Shown piece by piece: positions 38,740 through 48,859 of a stretch of DNA of 64,000 bases. Origin of the DNA: Branchipolynoe longqiensis (lineage: Eukaryota > Annelida > Polychaeta > Phyllodocida > Polynoidae); NCBI GenBank assembly GCA_030323885.1, contig CM059199.1, positions 1-64,000 of the forward strand. Direction: 5' to 3'. The notes beneath the pieces were generated by a model. That model worked only from the letters and a program-made list of their open reading frames with translations. It did not search any database and was not told the DNA's origin. A program made the translations under genes and the position numbers. How positions within the stretch are numbered: position 1 is the first letter of the stretch; each line of letters begins with the position of its first letter.

Positions 38740-40146
38740 TCAGGCACGACAGATACTGTACAAACATGCTAGCAACCTTACGGTCTCATGTTTACCTGTC
38801 AATGTTCGCAAAAGCCAACCTCTGCTCTCCATCATGCATGCCTGCAGCACCTGCAGCAATGTTCGGCCGGCGATCCTCTGATTGATTTGAGGCTTTCCGG
38901 CACAGCGAATTGTCACATCAATGTTAGACTCATGGGGTGCAATACTCACACCCCCCATGCCCTCCACAGGTGCCACAACGGTGGCAGACACAGTCTTCCG
39001 GATCTTCGTGATCTGAAGCTTGCAGTCCTCTGGCTTGGTTCCCGTTACCAGTGCTGCTTCACAGGCCTGGTAGGTCATCAAGACTGCCCATGCAAGCTTC
39101 AGGATAGAAGCTTGCCTTCCTTCTTGTGCTCACCACTACCACACACTTCCCCACCACTGTCCACAAATGTTCAGTGTCCAGCAGCACTGGTAGATATATC
39201 AAATGATAGACTGATACATGTCCTGGCTGACCATCTGCAGGTCCAACTAGAATGCGATAGAAGCGTCCGGACCCCACACTGCCTCAACCTTCGATTGTTG
39301 GTAATACCAGTGCAGATCCAGCCCTCTAAAGCCCGCACCCCGGGCTGCCTCCAGCACAAGAGCCAGCTGCACCTGCTCCAGGAGTTTCTCAGTGAGCATG
39401 CCGTGCTAGAGCTGCATCTCCATTTGGTGGTGGAGGGCCCATTTGGATATGTAATTATCCACCACGCTCTCCAGTTCTTCCACTGCCAGCCTCACGCGCT
39501 GCAGCAGCAGCAGATCATTGGAGGTGGCCGTCATGTCTTCCGCTTCATCCTGGGCTAAGCCCAGTATTCTCTCTAACACTGAAACATGCTCCGCTAATTG
39601 CAGCTGTATATTACGGGTCCGATTCATGATAGAAAGCGTGTGCTCTTGGTCATACTTCAGGGCCTGCATTTGCAGAGTGTTTGAGGTAATAGCCTGTTGC
39701 ACCTTGTTTAACTGTGCATGACTCACCGTGCCAAACAGCCAGGATGCTGCCACCCCTACTGCATCAACCAGTCCCCTTTTAGGCCTTTTAGCAACCAAAT
39801 GCTGAACTTCAACAGGGTCCTGCTCTAACCTAGCCTGTAGGACACTGAGCTTCATGTCCCAATGATGAATATTATCATAGCACTTGTTCTTTGTCAATTT
39901 ATCTACATGGTCCCGCACTTGTGAGAACCAGTTCTCCACCAGTGGCCAGTTTGGGGGTGTGATCAATACCACCAGCTGCCACACAGCCGACACTGTCCTC
40001 ACCTCACCTTGACCTTGGACTAGGACACCATCCTCAGAAAAGAGGTCAGTGCTGCTCCCCTGAGGCAGACAGCACCAAATAACGCTATGTGCCAATACAG
40101 CGACCACATAGTACAAATTGACATGAATATAAAATGCAACTGATGT
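38740..40146 (-). pseudogene. Fossil F-type envelope gene (errantivirus/baculovirus F-like)
   Basis: Read from 40146 downwards. A hydrophobic N-terminal stretch (YYVVAVLAHSVIWC) without a clear start is followed by a surface region. A furin-like RPKR site at about 39777-39788 leads directly into GLVDAVGVAASWLFGT, a glycine/aromatic-rich fusion-peptide-like segment, then a long heptad-repeat region (about 39480-39720) with LQLAEHVSVLERI. This RxxR-G...LFGT layout is that of the membrane-fusion F proteins of errantiviruses and baculoviruses. The frame ends at a stop at about 39406. Ectodomain-like pieces continue in other frames (39059-39277 and 38740-39081), so the gene is broken by at least one stop and frameshifts. 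The 5' end is lost at a SINE-C insertion. No gag or pol is adjacent. It cannot encode a functional protein as it stands. Confidence 0.6.
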
Positions 40147-40455
40147 TCTCTGTGGCGGAGTGGTTAGAGTGTCTGACTTTTTTCTAGGTCGGACTCCTAA
40201 TCTGAAGGTCGGTGGTTCGTTTCCCCATGCCCCCATCTCTGCCAATTTGGATTTCCACCGCTGTGTATAACTTACAGCGTCATCAAAGGCCAGTTGCTCT
40301 CATACCATGTCTATGTGGTGTGGGAGGTTAAAAATCCCTTGGATCGGTAAAAGTGTAGGCTCGGGCTTTCTATCGACAAACTGTCTAATGGTGAAAACAA
40401 GCCTATTCAGGGTTATCCATGATAGGCAGTATAAATCTTCAACAACAACAAAAAA
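40147..40455 (+). mobile_element. SINE-C complete copy, truncating the env fossil
   Basis: The tRNA-like head resembles a leucine-type tRNA: CTGTGGCGGAGTGGTTAGAG (A box) and GAAGGTCGGTGGTTCG (B box). The body GCGTCATCAAAGGCCAGTTG to GATAGGCAGTATAAATCTTC follows, then a CAACAACAACAAAAA tail. It is the reference copy of the family in this window. Confidence 0.85.
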
Positions 40456-40458
40456 ACT

Positions 40459-40719
40459 TCAGGTGATAACTTTAAAGGAAATCATGTCCTATTGCACTAT
40501 GCTAATAGCGAGAACTGGGCAGACCCTATTATCAGCTCCAACACTGCTATATTCGACGAACATGTGGTACCTGATGAAAAATCAAAAATGCTGCAATTAA
40601 TCTGGACAACTCCTGAATGCAATCTAATTGCACCCTGGAGCTTCCCGGAGCGAGAAAAACTTAATTTTGGTCTAAAAACACGCCTTAGCTTCCGGAAACG
40701 ATCAAAACAAAATGTTTAG
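40459..40719 (+). CDS. Unidentified open frame, protein-like
   Basis: The frame continues from the SINE-C tail and runs 86 codons to a stop at 40717. Composition is protein-like (HYANSENWADPIISSNTAIF, PDEKSKMLQLIWTTPECN) and ends in a basic tail (RLSFRKRSKQNV). There is no ATG near its start, and the SINE tail abuts it. It may be the surviving 3' end of a gene or element frame truncated by the SINE. Family not recognised. Confidence 0.3.
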   Translation, partial: SGDNFKGNHVLLHYANSENWADPIISSNTAIFDEHVVPDEKSKMLQLIWTTPECNLIAPWSFPEREKLNFGLKTRLSFRKRSKQNV

Positions 40720-42220
40720 AAAATAATGAATTGTTGATGGAGAACACAACACAATGTCTGTGTAATGTATCTAAGCACAGTCTTAATGTTTTTAGTTAAA
40801 CCAACAATCTATATATATACATGATAATCGTGAATATATATGAAGTGGGTGAGACTACTCGTCCTGTGGCAATTGCGGCGTGGGCTGATTAGCTTGCATT
40901 CTTAAATGCGGGCTACCCACCAGACTCGCATTTGCCACCATTTGCGGGGCCGGGTTCCCTGCTGTAGCGCGTTGCTAGGATACATCAATTGTGACTTTCC
41001 TAGCAACGATGGAAGGTCAAGCGCTCGGGCTGCAACCCATTGGACGTGTTTATGCATGCTCTGATGTTTTAGACAAGATTTAAGCTTTTATTGTTGAAAT
41101 TCCAAACTGATTTAACTTAACAAATACGGGAGGGGATACACTTATTATACTTATTCGTTATTCATTGAAATTGAACCATGGAAAACCTCTTATTGTACTA
41201 GCTAGGGTAAGAATAAAGCCATGAACTCTTGGAAAGGTAAATTGGAATGTTCCTTGCATTCTTTACTATTCTCCAGTCTTCTTGTAGATTAACCGCTATG
41301 GTCAACCTGATATTTGATTGCTTTTGATGTAATTAAGGGCCTTATGCCGGGTAGGCCTTATGCAGCCGATTAACCCATCTGCGGGAAGATAATAACAGAC
41401 ATATTAACAGAATTAACGTAGTGCTATTTGGCTGAAAATAAGACATTAACTTAGGTTGATTATCAGTGACAGTAGCACAGGCACAGGGAGTGTCTGCTTA
41501 GTTCTGGATTAATTCGAACATAATAACACACACCAAATGGCGGGGAGGATAGCCAGTTAGTTGAAATAATAAATAACTGCTTTGTTATAATAAATGTGGG
41601 GATGGACAAAGAACCGTATTTCTATGATACTCTGGCTGTCCGCCCTCAGCCCGGGAATGACAACGATGTAGACGGACTCCCTGCAGACTGGAGGAGAGGG
41701 GGCCGCAGCCGTGGCAGGCCCCAGAAATTCAAATGGAAATAATTACATAAATTAACACGTAGGCTCGCCTTAGGCGGGGGCGGAATAGCCAAACGGTTAA
41801 ATATATATATAAATAATAGAAGTACCACAGACTAACACCTCCTCCTCCTTGTGGGTCCAAAGAACAGCTCCAAGCATGCAATGCAGGCACATTTTGCTAG
41901 CTGCTGTTCATCCAAGTCTGGCACAGGTGTGGTGAGTCTGGTCTTCTCGTGGGTGTGGGATCTCAAGACACATGTGGGAGGATTGTCACAGCTGAGCCTT
42001 TGACCGCACAGGTCACTGTCCTGCAGTAGTCCGCCTCCCCCATGTCATGACCAGGCATTCACGGTCCAGTGCACTAGGGGCCATGCCCCCCGGCCTCGTG
42101 CCAGGTGGCATCACTGCCCGCCATGCATTGCTGGGCACTGCATTGGTGTCCACCGTGTGGGTAATGATGACCTCGTCAATTGGCCCTCCTGCACGCTTGC
42201 ACCCATGTTCCGGGTTGACT
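40720..42220. other. Unassigned 1.5 kb
   Basis: AT-rich to about 41640, then mixed. Contains a TA tract near 40810 and short frames only. No match to other repeats in the window. Confidence 0.4.
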
Positions 42221-42221
42221 G

Positions 42222-43175
42222 TCATCCCGGGCCCGGCCCATCGTGCTTAATCACCGCTTCGGGATCCTGAGGAACAAAATACAGGCGAGACATGCAAGTA
42301 CCGCTAGCTAGCCCCCTGCCCATCATCCCCCCATTACTTTGCCCAATTATCCCTTCACTACCTCTGCCAACTTTACCACCCTGCATACTGTTAGTGTCAC
42401 CATCCCTACACATGCCATCATTACCCTGGCCATCTGGGCCTGAACCCCGCATACCGTTAGTGTCACCATCCCTACACATGCCATCATTACCCTGGCCACC
42501 TTGGCCTGCACCCCACATACCGTTAGTGTCACCATCCCTACACATGCCATCATTACCCTGGCCACCCATACCGTTAGTGTCACCATCCCTACACATGCCA
42601 TCATTACCCTGGCCACCTTGGCCTGCACCCCGCATACCATTAGTGTCACCATCCCTACACATGCCATCATTACCCTGGCCACCTTGGCCTGCACCCCGCA
42701 TACCGTTAGTGTCACCATCCCTACACATGCCATCATTACCCTGGCCACCTTGGCCGGCACCCCGCATACCATTAGTGTCCCCATCCCTACACATGCCATC
42801 ATTACCCTGGCCACCTTGGCCTGCACCCCGCATACCGTTAGTGTCACCATCCCTACACATGCCATCATTACCCTGGCCACCTGCACTGACCCTTCCTTGG
42901 CCACTTATCCCATTACTACCCAGCTTATGCATGCTGTAAGTGTCACCTGCAGCATACCTGCCATCATTCACCTGCATCATACCCTGGCCACCTTCACCGA
43001 CCCTGCCCTGACCACTTATCTCATCATGACCCCCACTTACCTCTTTATGGGGACCGTTAGGGCCATTGACCATACCTCGGACCTCCTTAGCAGGGCAGGT
43101 GGTGACCTTAATGTATGCAGAATGGCTGGGTGTGCTCACCCAGCAGTCCCGTGGTAACAAGTAGTCGCCATACAA
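42222..43175 (-). CDS. Open frame with 22-residue repeats (minisatellite-encoded)
   Basis: 317 codons are open. The start (YGDYLLPRDCWV, HSAYIKVTTCP) lies in the 91-bp dispersed repeat. A glycine-rich segment follows, then about seven copies of a 22-residue unit (GQGGQGNDGMCRDGDTNGMR), and a short C-terminal part. The 66-bp unit keeps reading frames open on both strands, so openness is not proof of coding. Against pure chance, the non-repetitive N-terminal 90 codons are also open. It might be a fragment of an element protein. Function unknown. Confidence 0.3.
   Translation of the reverse strand: MYGDYLLPRDCWVSTPSHSAYIKVTTCPAKEVRGMVNGPNGPHKEVSGGHDEISGQGRVGEGGQGMMQVNDGRYAAGDTYSMHKLGSNGISGQGRVSAGGQGNDGMCRDGDTNGMRGAGQGGQGNDGMCRDGDTNGMRGAGQGGQGNDGMCRDGDTNGMRGAGQGGQGNDGMCRDGDTNGMRGAGQGGQGNDGMCRDGDTNGMGGQGNDGMCRDGDTNGMWGAGQGGQGNDGMCRDGDTNGMRGSGPDGQGNDGMCRDGDTNSMQGGKVGRGSEGIIGQSNGGMMGRGLASGTCMSRLYFVPQDPEAVIKHDGPGPG
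42395..42890. repeat. 66-bp minisatellite, about 7 units
   Basis: Unit: ATACCGTTAGTGTCACCATC, CCTACACATGCCATCATTAC, CCTGGCCACCTTGGCCTGCA, CCCCGC. One unit (around 42565) is shortened by deletion of the TTGGCCTGCACCCCG block. Confidence 0.9.
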
Positions 43176-43183
43176 TTACATTA
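43093..43183. repeat. 91-bp dispersed repeat, copy 2
   Basis: Matches 36791-36881 in the same orientation, 6.3 kb away, on the other side of the env fossil. GCTGGGT...ACCCAGC forms a small hairpin in both. Confidence 0.75.
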
Positions 43184-43439
43184 AACAATAATACATGTCC
43201 CCCTCCCTTTGGCACTCTTCCTGGTGCATGGAGGGAACATTCCTGTAATTAGTAACTTGTATCTTAATATCCGGACATCATACCGCAATCCCGGTCACTG
43301 TGCATCATAACATTTACACATGGTTATTTATATGTCACACAGTGAGTGGGCAAACATTGCATCACCATTACATAACAATGGTCTCCAACTCCGTCGCCCA
43401 AGATATTGATATGATTCCAAGCTTGGCTATCACAACCGA

Positions 43440-43608
43440 AAGACAGCATATCTTTACAAGGAGACGGACGCTCAACTCATTCAGCGATCCTCACGGGTCG
43501 CGACAAGTATCACAACATAAGTCATTGGTTTGGCTCGGCTGTGATTCAAACTCCTGAACTTCCGCACAGGAAGCCTGCACTCTACCGATTCGACCACAGC
43601 ATCCGGTA
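43440..43608 (-). mobile_element. SINE-A head and partial body
   Basis: AAGTCATTGGTTTGGCTCGG, TGATTCAAACTCCTGAACTT and CTACCGATTCGACCACAGCA. The 3' two thirds are missing and a second partial head lies at its left. Confidence 0.65.
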
Positions 43609-43639
43609 GCTAGCTATTCTAGTTATCTCTCTTTGCTGG

Positions 43640-43963
43640 GCGACCGGACTCGGTGGCCTAATCGGTAGAGCGCAGGCCTCCCTATGGAAGCTCGGGAGTT
43701 CAATTCCCGCTTGAGTCAAACCAATAACTTACTAAATTGATAGTTGTCGCTTCCTAGAAAGGCACTCGCCATAATTCCGATAAGGCAATAAATGGTTCAG
43801 TGTCAGGATAATGTGACTGAGTGGGATATCAGGTCATGGTGCTAGCGGCCTGGTCTCCCAACGGGGGTCAGCACTAGTCGCCATGAGTGGACACTGTTAC
43901 AAGTCGGTACCCTTCCTGATATGACCTTAGATGTTGCCAGGACGGAAAACTCCAACAACCAAC
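43640..43963 (+). mobile_element. SINE-A full-length copy
   Basis: GCGACCGGACTCGGTGGCCT head through GATAATGTGACTGAGTGGGA to the GACGGAAAACTCCAACAACC tail. 43964-44230 holds a (TC)n tract at about 44130-44155 and nothing else recognised. Confidence 0.85.
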
Positions 43964-44235
43964 TATAACTTGGCGTGCACTGAAGCATTGCTGCTGAAGC
44001 AGACATTTGAATGAATGTACTGTTACTTTGTTAGATGTGGCTTTTGATGTTTAGTGGTGCATGCCCGTACATCGGAGCAGGGTGCATCAATTTGGGACTG
44101 GTGGAATAAAAAAGTTGTTGGCCGAGGTCTCTCTCTGTCTGTCTCTCTCTCTCTCTAAAGGGTTATTTAATGGGAGTCACGTGTCTGCTTTATGTACAGT
44201 GAAAACCTACCACCACGTAAGTCGATCGGATCTGG

Positions 44236-44563
44236 TTGGTTGGTTGTCGGAGTTTTACGTCCTGGCTACATCTAAGGTCATATATGGACTGGTACCGACT
44301 TGTGACAGTATGCACTCATGGCAACTTTATAGTGCTGCCCCATTGGGAAATCAGGCCGATACCATGACCCAATATCCCTCTCAGTCACATTATCCTGACA
44401 CTGAGCTAACCAGTCTCTGCCCTATTCTATTAATGCCAAGCGCCAGGCTAGGAAGTGACAAGTATCAATTGTATAAGTCATTGGTTTGACTCGATCAGGA
44501 ACCAAACTCCCGTCCTTTCGCATGCGAGGCTCGCGCTCTACTCATTAGGCCACAGTGTGCAGT
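44236..44563 (-). mobile_element. SINE-A full-length copy
   Basis: GGTTGTCGGAGTTTTACGTC to a head complement with CTACTCATTAGGCCACAGTG. Confidence 0.85.
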
Positions 44564-44688
44564 TTAGTAGGTTTCAATCTGGTCTCAGGCGATCCTACAC
44601 TGACTCACTGCGTTTATATTTTGCGTTGCTGTTCTTATTAGTGTCCTCACGTTTTTACTTCTATGTGTTTCGGGCATTCAATAAAGCA

Positions 44689-44950
44689 CATTTGCAGTTT
44701 GGGCTATTTTCCGTTCCAACCAGTGGTCCACAACCGGTTCATCAATGGCTGTGGTATGTGCTCTCCTCTCTGTGTGAAAGTGCATATAAAAGACACCTAG
44801 CTGCCTATCGGAAAGAGTAGCCTATATGGCGTCAGCGGGTTTCCTCCAAAGAAATATGTCAGAATGACCATATGTTTGACGTCCAATAGCCGATGATAAA
44901 AATCAATGTGGTCTAGAGGCGTCGTTAGATAAAAATAAAAAAATAAAAAA
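44689..44950 (+). mobile_element. SINE-B (RUDI-like), head absent
   Basis: Starts at CATTTGCAGTTTGGGCTATT and runs through the body (CCAGTGGTCCACAACCGGTT, GCAGCTAGG-region variants, GACCATATGTTTGACGTCC) to GGCGTCGTTAGATAAAAATA. Confidence 0.75.
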
Positions 44951-45069
44951 CGTGGTCAACAAAGGAGATCTATTCTAGTGCTTTGAAGGCTCAGTCAGTT
45001 CTAATCGGCAACTGTAGTTAAGTCACTTGTATATAATTCAACACGATATATGGCAGGCAAACTAACTGT

Positions 45070-45400
45070 TGCATTAAAGTTGCATCGTCAGATTGTTTTG
45101 AGTTTTAGTAATGTTTTTGAGATAAATATATTAAACTTTAGTTTGAAGTAACTTATATTTTAAATGGCTACCTTTTGAGATGTTTGAAGTGCAAACATGC
45201 TAAATTAATTTTGGCAAGTATGTCAAAACTCTGATACCATAGACTTATGCGGAAACAGGTTCTGTTAAATTGATTCAGTATGCCATTATATGTGGCAACA
45301 AATGCTTAATAAATGCACCAGATTCTAAGTTAGATATTTAGAATCAAATGTAGGTAAGTGTCTTAGTTTTGACAAGTTGGTGCTTCGTCGGACTACATAT
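45070..45400 (-). mobile_element. MITE-T copy
   Basis: TTAAAGTTGCATCGTCAGAT to TGCTTCGTCGGACTACATAT, full length and inverted relative to the copy at 45903. Confidence 0.75.
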
Positions 45401-45608
45401 ATATATTTGTTGTTGTTGGTAAAGTATTTATTCATCTGAACATGACATTTGTCAGCGCCGGAACCCTAGTCTTCCAGCCATCTTACTATTGGAATTGACA
45501 GTCTAAATAATCTAAGTTTGATCAGTGCTGTATTAGTTACAGCACCGATCTGTAGAATTAAGGGAGTGGCTCCTGCTGTATAATGTACAGCACCAGTCAC
45601 TGTAGTTC

Positions 45609-45700
45609 ATGCAAAAATGGGGAGCAGCACGGAGTAGAAAGTGTATACTCGGGGTAACTCAAACAATCGTTGAGGGTTACATTTTTTCTCTTATAAAACA
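45609..45700 (+). CDS. Weak exon candidate
   Basis: The frame ILGVTQTIVEGYIFSLIKQ ends at a strong donor (ACAAG|GTAAGT at 45701). Possible acceptors upstream include the AG near 45630. The flanks on both sides are MITE-T. Low confidence. Confidence 0.18.
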
Positions 45701-45902
45701 AGGTAAGTTTATAGTTGACAAGACATTTTGTCTGTCTTATATAATGTTCAATGTGTTTAAACAGGTTGATAGTTGTGCAGGATATATAGAGCTTTAGAGT
45801 GGGGTAGTTTGATGGTTTGGCGTTTCTGACATTTAAAAATTCTTTCGTTATAAAAAATAATCAACCTTAATTTACCTTGAATTAACTTTTATCGTAAATG
45901 GT

Positions 45903-46254
45903 TAAAGCTGCATAGTCCGATGAAGCATCAAATTTTCAAAACCAAAATAATTATATAGATTTGACTCTACATATCTAACTTAGATATTGATGCACATATG
46001 AAGTATTTATTGCCATATAGAAGGGAACACTGAGACAATTTGATAGAACCTGTTACTGTTGAAGCCTATGGTGTCAGAGTGTTGGCGTGCTTGCCAGAAC
46101 TAAGTGTGCATGTTTCAATTTCAAATATCTCGAAACTTATCCATTTAAAATCAAAGTTACTTTAACCTGAAATAAGGTAGATTATTACAATCAATTTAAT
46201 ATATTTATCTCAGAAAAATGACCAAAACGGAAAACCATCGGACTATGCAACTTT
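45903..46254 (+). mobile_element. MITE-T reference copy (TTAA-flanked)
   Basis: TTAAAGCTGCATAGTCCGAT to ATCGGACTATGCAACTTTAA, 352 bases, with complementary 17-18-bp termini and TTAA on both sides. No coding capacity. TTAA suggests piggyBac- or Kolobok-type transposition. Confidence 0.8.
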
Positions 46255-46261
46255 AACTTTG

Positions 46262-46390
46262 GAGATGTTCAAAGTGAAGACCTGAAAAAAAGATGTATTT
46301 TGGTAAGCATGTCAAAATTCTGACACCATAGGCTTCAACACTAACGGGCACACTTCTGTAACCATAGGCTTCAGCACTGAAATAATCAAA
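46262..46390 (-). mobile_element. MITE-T fragment
   Basis: GGAGATGTTCAAAGTGAAGA, GTAAGCATGTCAAAATTCTG and ACACCATAGGCTTCAACACT are internal MITE-T blocks in inverse order. Confidence 0.55.
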
Positions 46391-46440
46391 ATGAAGGGGG
46401 GGAAATGACTTCAATACGAGTTTCATTTTCTCAATGGTTT

Positions 46441-46793
46441 GTTTGTTGTTTGCTTGTTGTTGTTTTACATCCTAGCAACAGGTCATATCAGAATGGGTAC
46501 CGACTTGTGACAGTGCGCACTCATGGTGACATTAAAGTGCTGCCCCCTGTGAGACCAGGCCACCAGCACCATGACCTTATATCCCACTCAGTCACATTAT
46601 CCTGACACTGAGCACACCAGTCATTGCCCTATCCTAATAATGCTGAGTGCCTGGCTAGGAAGCGAGAAATATCAATTGTTAACCCATTGGTTTGACTCGA
46701 CCAGGGTTCAAACACACAATCCCATCGGTTCGGATCCCCCAATCTCCCAAAACAGGAAACGAGCGCTCAACTCATTCGGCCATCCCATCTTGG
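46441..46793 (-). mobile_element. SINE-A full-length copy, 14-bp duplication
   Basis: GTTTGTTGTTTGCTTGTTGT to CGGCCATCCCATCTTGG. TTTCTCAATGGTTT occurs at 46427-46440 and 46794-46807. Confidence 0.88.
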
Positions 46794-46809
46794 TTTCTCA
46801 ATGGTTTAT

Positions 46810-47108
46810 ATATTATTATTATTTTGTATCGATGTCAAAGTTCTCCGTTAGGTTTTTTCTGGTGGGTGGGGAAACTTTATTTACGCATCTTTCACCATCT
46901 TTTCGTGCAAGCATCAGTCAGAATTGTATTTGAGCTAGCGATATGCTTCAAAGAGCACAGCGTAGCAACAACAACAAACAACAAACAACAACAACAAAGG
47001 GCATCAGTTAAAAACACGCAAAAAAAGGAATGGAACGGTATTTTACGCACGTCTGCACATGTCAAATACATTACAAATGGTTTCGAACACGGAAGTATTT
47101 TGATAGCG
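46810..47108. other. Unassigned; CAACAA microrepeat near 46970
   Basis: No repeat family or coding signal recognised. Confidence 0.4.
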
Positions 47109-47168
<60 letters not shown>

Positions 47169-47204
47169 CCAAGATATACGTGTGTGTATATATATATATA
47201 TATC
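47109..47204. repeat. (TA)n microsatellite
   Basis: Long TA tract with a short non-TA break at about 47168-47190. Confidence 0.9.
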
Positions 47205-47330
47205 ATCATCTTCATCACGCTGTCGGTCGCGATGCGACAAAGACTGGTGTCATTACTTGACTGCCGCTCTCCATTTAGCTCTCTGATGTGACAGTGATGT
47301 CCATGAGTCGGTCTTAATGTCTCTCATATA
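47205..47330 (-). mobile_element. LINE 3' end fragment
   Basis: GCGATGCGACAAAGACTGGT, TGACTGCCGCTCTCCATTTA and GAGTCGGTCTTAATGTCTCT match the end of the LINE at 51690-52135. The matching codons would encode KWRAAVK before the stop. Confidence 0.75.
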
Positions 47331-47342
47331 ATATATATATAG

Positions 47343-47531
47343 CAAAACCTCTCTAAATCTACCGACCATAGGACCAACTTTAAATGGTCCACTTAGGGAG
47401 GTGGTCGGTTTAGGGAGTTTTTTTAAATCGTTAAAATAGTATTGTAAGGGCAATCGTTCGGGACCCAATTAAAGCGATTGATATAGGGGAGTGGTTAATC
47501 TGTGGAGGTGGTCAGTTAGAGAGATTTTACT
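47343..47531 (+). mobile_element. MITE-P copy (pogo-like)
   Basis: GCAAAACCTCTCTAAATCTA to GTTAGAGAGATTTTACTG. It lies in the same family as 48016, 53288, 53727 and 58904. The left CAGTA is altered. Confidence 0.7.
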
Positions 47532-47578
47532 GTGTATATAATATGTATATATACAGTAAAACAAACAGTATATATATA

Positions 47579-47829
47579 TGAAGAATTCAGGCACAAAACC
47601 CCGTAAATGCTAATCCAAACATTGAATTGAAACAACAGTTTTATCTGAGGGTAATATTAATTGTGGCTGATTCAACTTTCCTTGTTTGAATATGGTTATG
47701 TAGCAATGAACAAAAGAAAAGTATGAATATGAAAAGTGAACCTTTACATGGTCACCTTTTGAAGGTTTGACTCCAATGTTTATCACATTATTTGGATTGG
47801 TGTGTATGGGGTTCTGGACCTGAACTCCT
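47579..47829 (+). mobile_element. MITE-D reference copy
   Basis: GAAGAATTCAGGCACAAAAC to GGGTTCTGGACCTGAACTCC are inverted termini. About 250 bases, non-coding, with GAACAAAAGAAAAGTATGAA in the middle. Confidence 0.7.
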
Positions 47830-47841
47830 CATTTGTGTATA

Positions 47842-47863
47842 TTTATATATATATATATATATG

Positions 47864-47895
<32 letters not shown>

Positions 47896-47963
47896 AGCAG
47901 CTACCTACTTAAGCTTATGTAAACTAGGCTCCTGTATATGTACACATACATACACATCACAGT

Positions 47964-48005
<42 letters not shown>

Positions 48006-48014
48006 TATATACAC
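47842..48014. repeat. (TA)n tracts
   Basis: TA tracts at 47842-47895 and 47963-48011 surround a short unique stretch. Confidence 0.85.
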
Positions 48015-48015
48015 A

Positions 48016-48208
48016 CAGTAAAACCTCTCTAGCCAACCACGTCCACAGATCGACCACTCCCCTATTTCAATCGCTGTATTTGAGTCCCAAACGATCGTTC
48101 ATACAATACCCTTATAATAAAATAAAAAAACTCCCTAAACCGACCACCTCCTTAAATGGACCATTTAAAGTCGGTCCCATGGTTGGTCGATTTAGAGAGG
48201 TTTTACTG
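48016..48208 (-). mobile_element. MITE-P copy
   Basis: CAGTAAAACCTCTCTAGCCA to TTTAGAGAGGTTTTACTG, 193 bases. Interior ACAGATCGACCACTCCCCTA. Confidence 0.75.
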
Positions 48209-48224
48209 TATATATATAATTAAC

Positions 48225-48365
48225 ACCTTCACCAGGTAGAATGGTGGGATCGGTAAAGTGGGTTCCTGTGCGGCAAGTTATGGGTTCAAACGAATGATAC
48301 ACACAGGTGACACTTGTTAGTCCCTGATTGATGTTGCTAGGATGTAAACGCCCAAAAACAATGAG
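48225..48365 (+). mobile_element. Degenerate tRNA-derived SINE, internally deleted
   Basis: CCAGGTAGAATGGTGGGATC then CTGTGCGGCAAGTTATGGGT and TTCAAACGA resemble a head. TTGATGTTGCTAGGATGTAA is the SINE-A tail. The body is missing. Confidence 0.5.
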
Positions 48366-48401
48366 CAACATTAAATAAGAAATATCTGTATATGCATACG
48401 G

Positions 48402-48855
48402 TGGTATGCAGGTATTGCAGGTATAGCAATACCTCAGGGAGTTTAACGCCCCTGCCCTGCAGAGTTTTAAACCACTGCCTTGTGGTACAGCTTCTTGACA
48501 GAACCGAAGGCTAAGGGAACAAACCCTAAACAGAAAACCATGTCACTGTGGCAGCATTAAGGGCGGTTGATTTATAGAACTCCTAACATCTCCAGACCAG
48601 CCACTGCAGGGACAAATAGTTTTGTGCCTGTCTTGACATGTTCTTGCCGGTGTGAAACCTCTATTTGCTCCCTGAGAGAGTGCTGCTGGTAACTTGCAAA
48701 AGCCAGCAGCACTTCAATACTTTTGCAGGCAGCTTTCATGAAATGTACAACCGCACAAAATACCATACCGGCTCGGTTAGCTAAATGGAGAGCAGCAGCC
48801 AAGTAATGAAAGCAGTCTTTTTCACATCGTGACCGACAGCATCATGATGATGATG
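48402..48855 (+). mobile_element. Uninterrupted LINE-tailed composite repeat (empty site)
   Basis: Co-linear with 19367-19492 plus 21783-22088. Its last 90 bases are the LINE terminus (AGCTAAATGGAGAGCAGCAG, AAAGCAGTCTTTTTCACATC, (GATGAT)n), while the first 350 bases are unrelated to the LINE at 51.7 kb. It is probably a non-autonomous element that borrowed a LINE 3' end. The junction 48527/48528 is the pre-insertion target of the GC-rich element. Confidence 0.8.
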
Positions 48856-48859
48856 TATA

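Noticed and set aside
38788..39558. 256-codon plus-strand frame
   Set aside because: Lies antisense to the env fossil and has no recognisable features; taken as a shadow.
42292..43157. Plus-strand frames of about 215 codons over the 66-bp minisatellite
   Set aside because: Proline-rich translation of the repeat, with no non-repetitive open flank comparable to the minus-strand frame.
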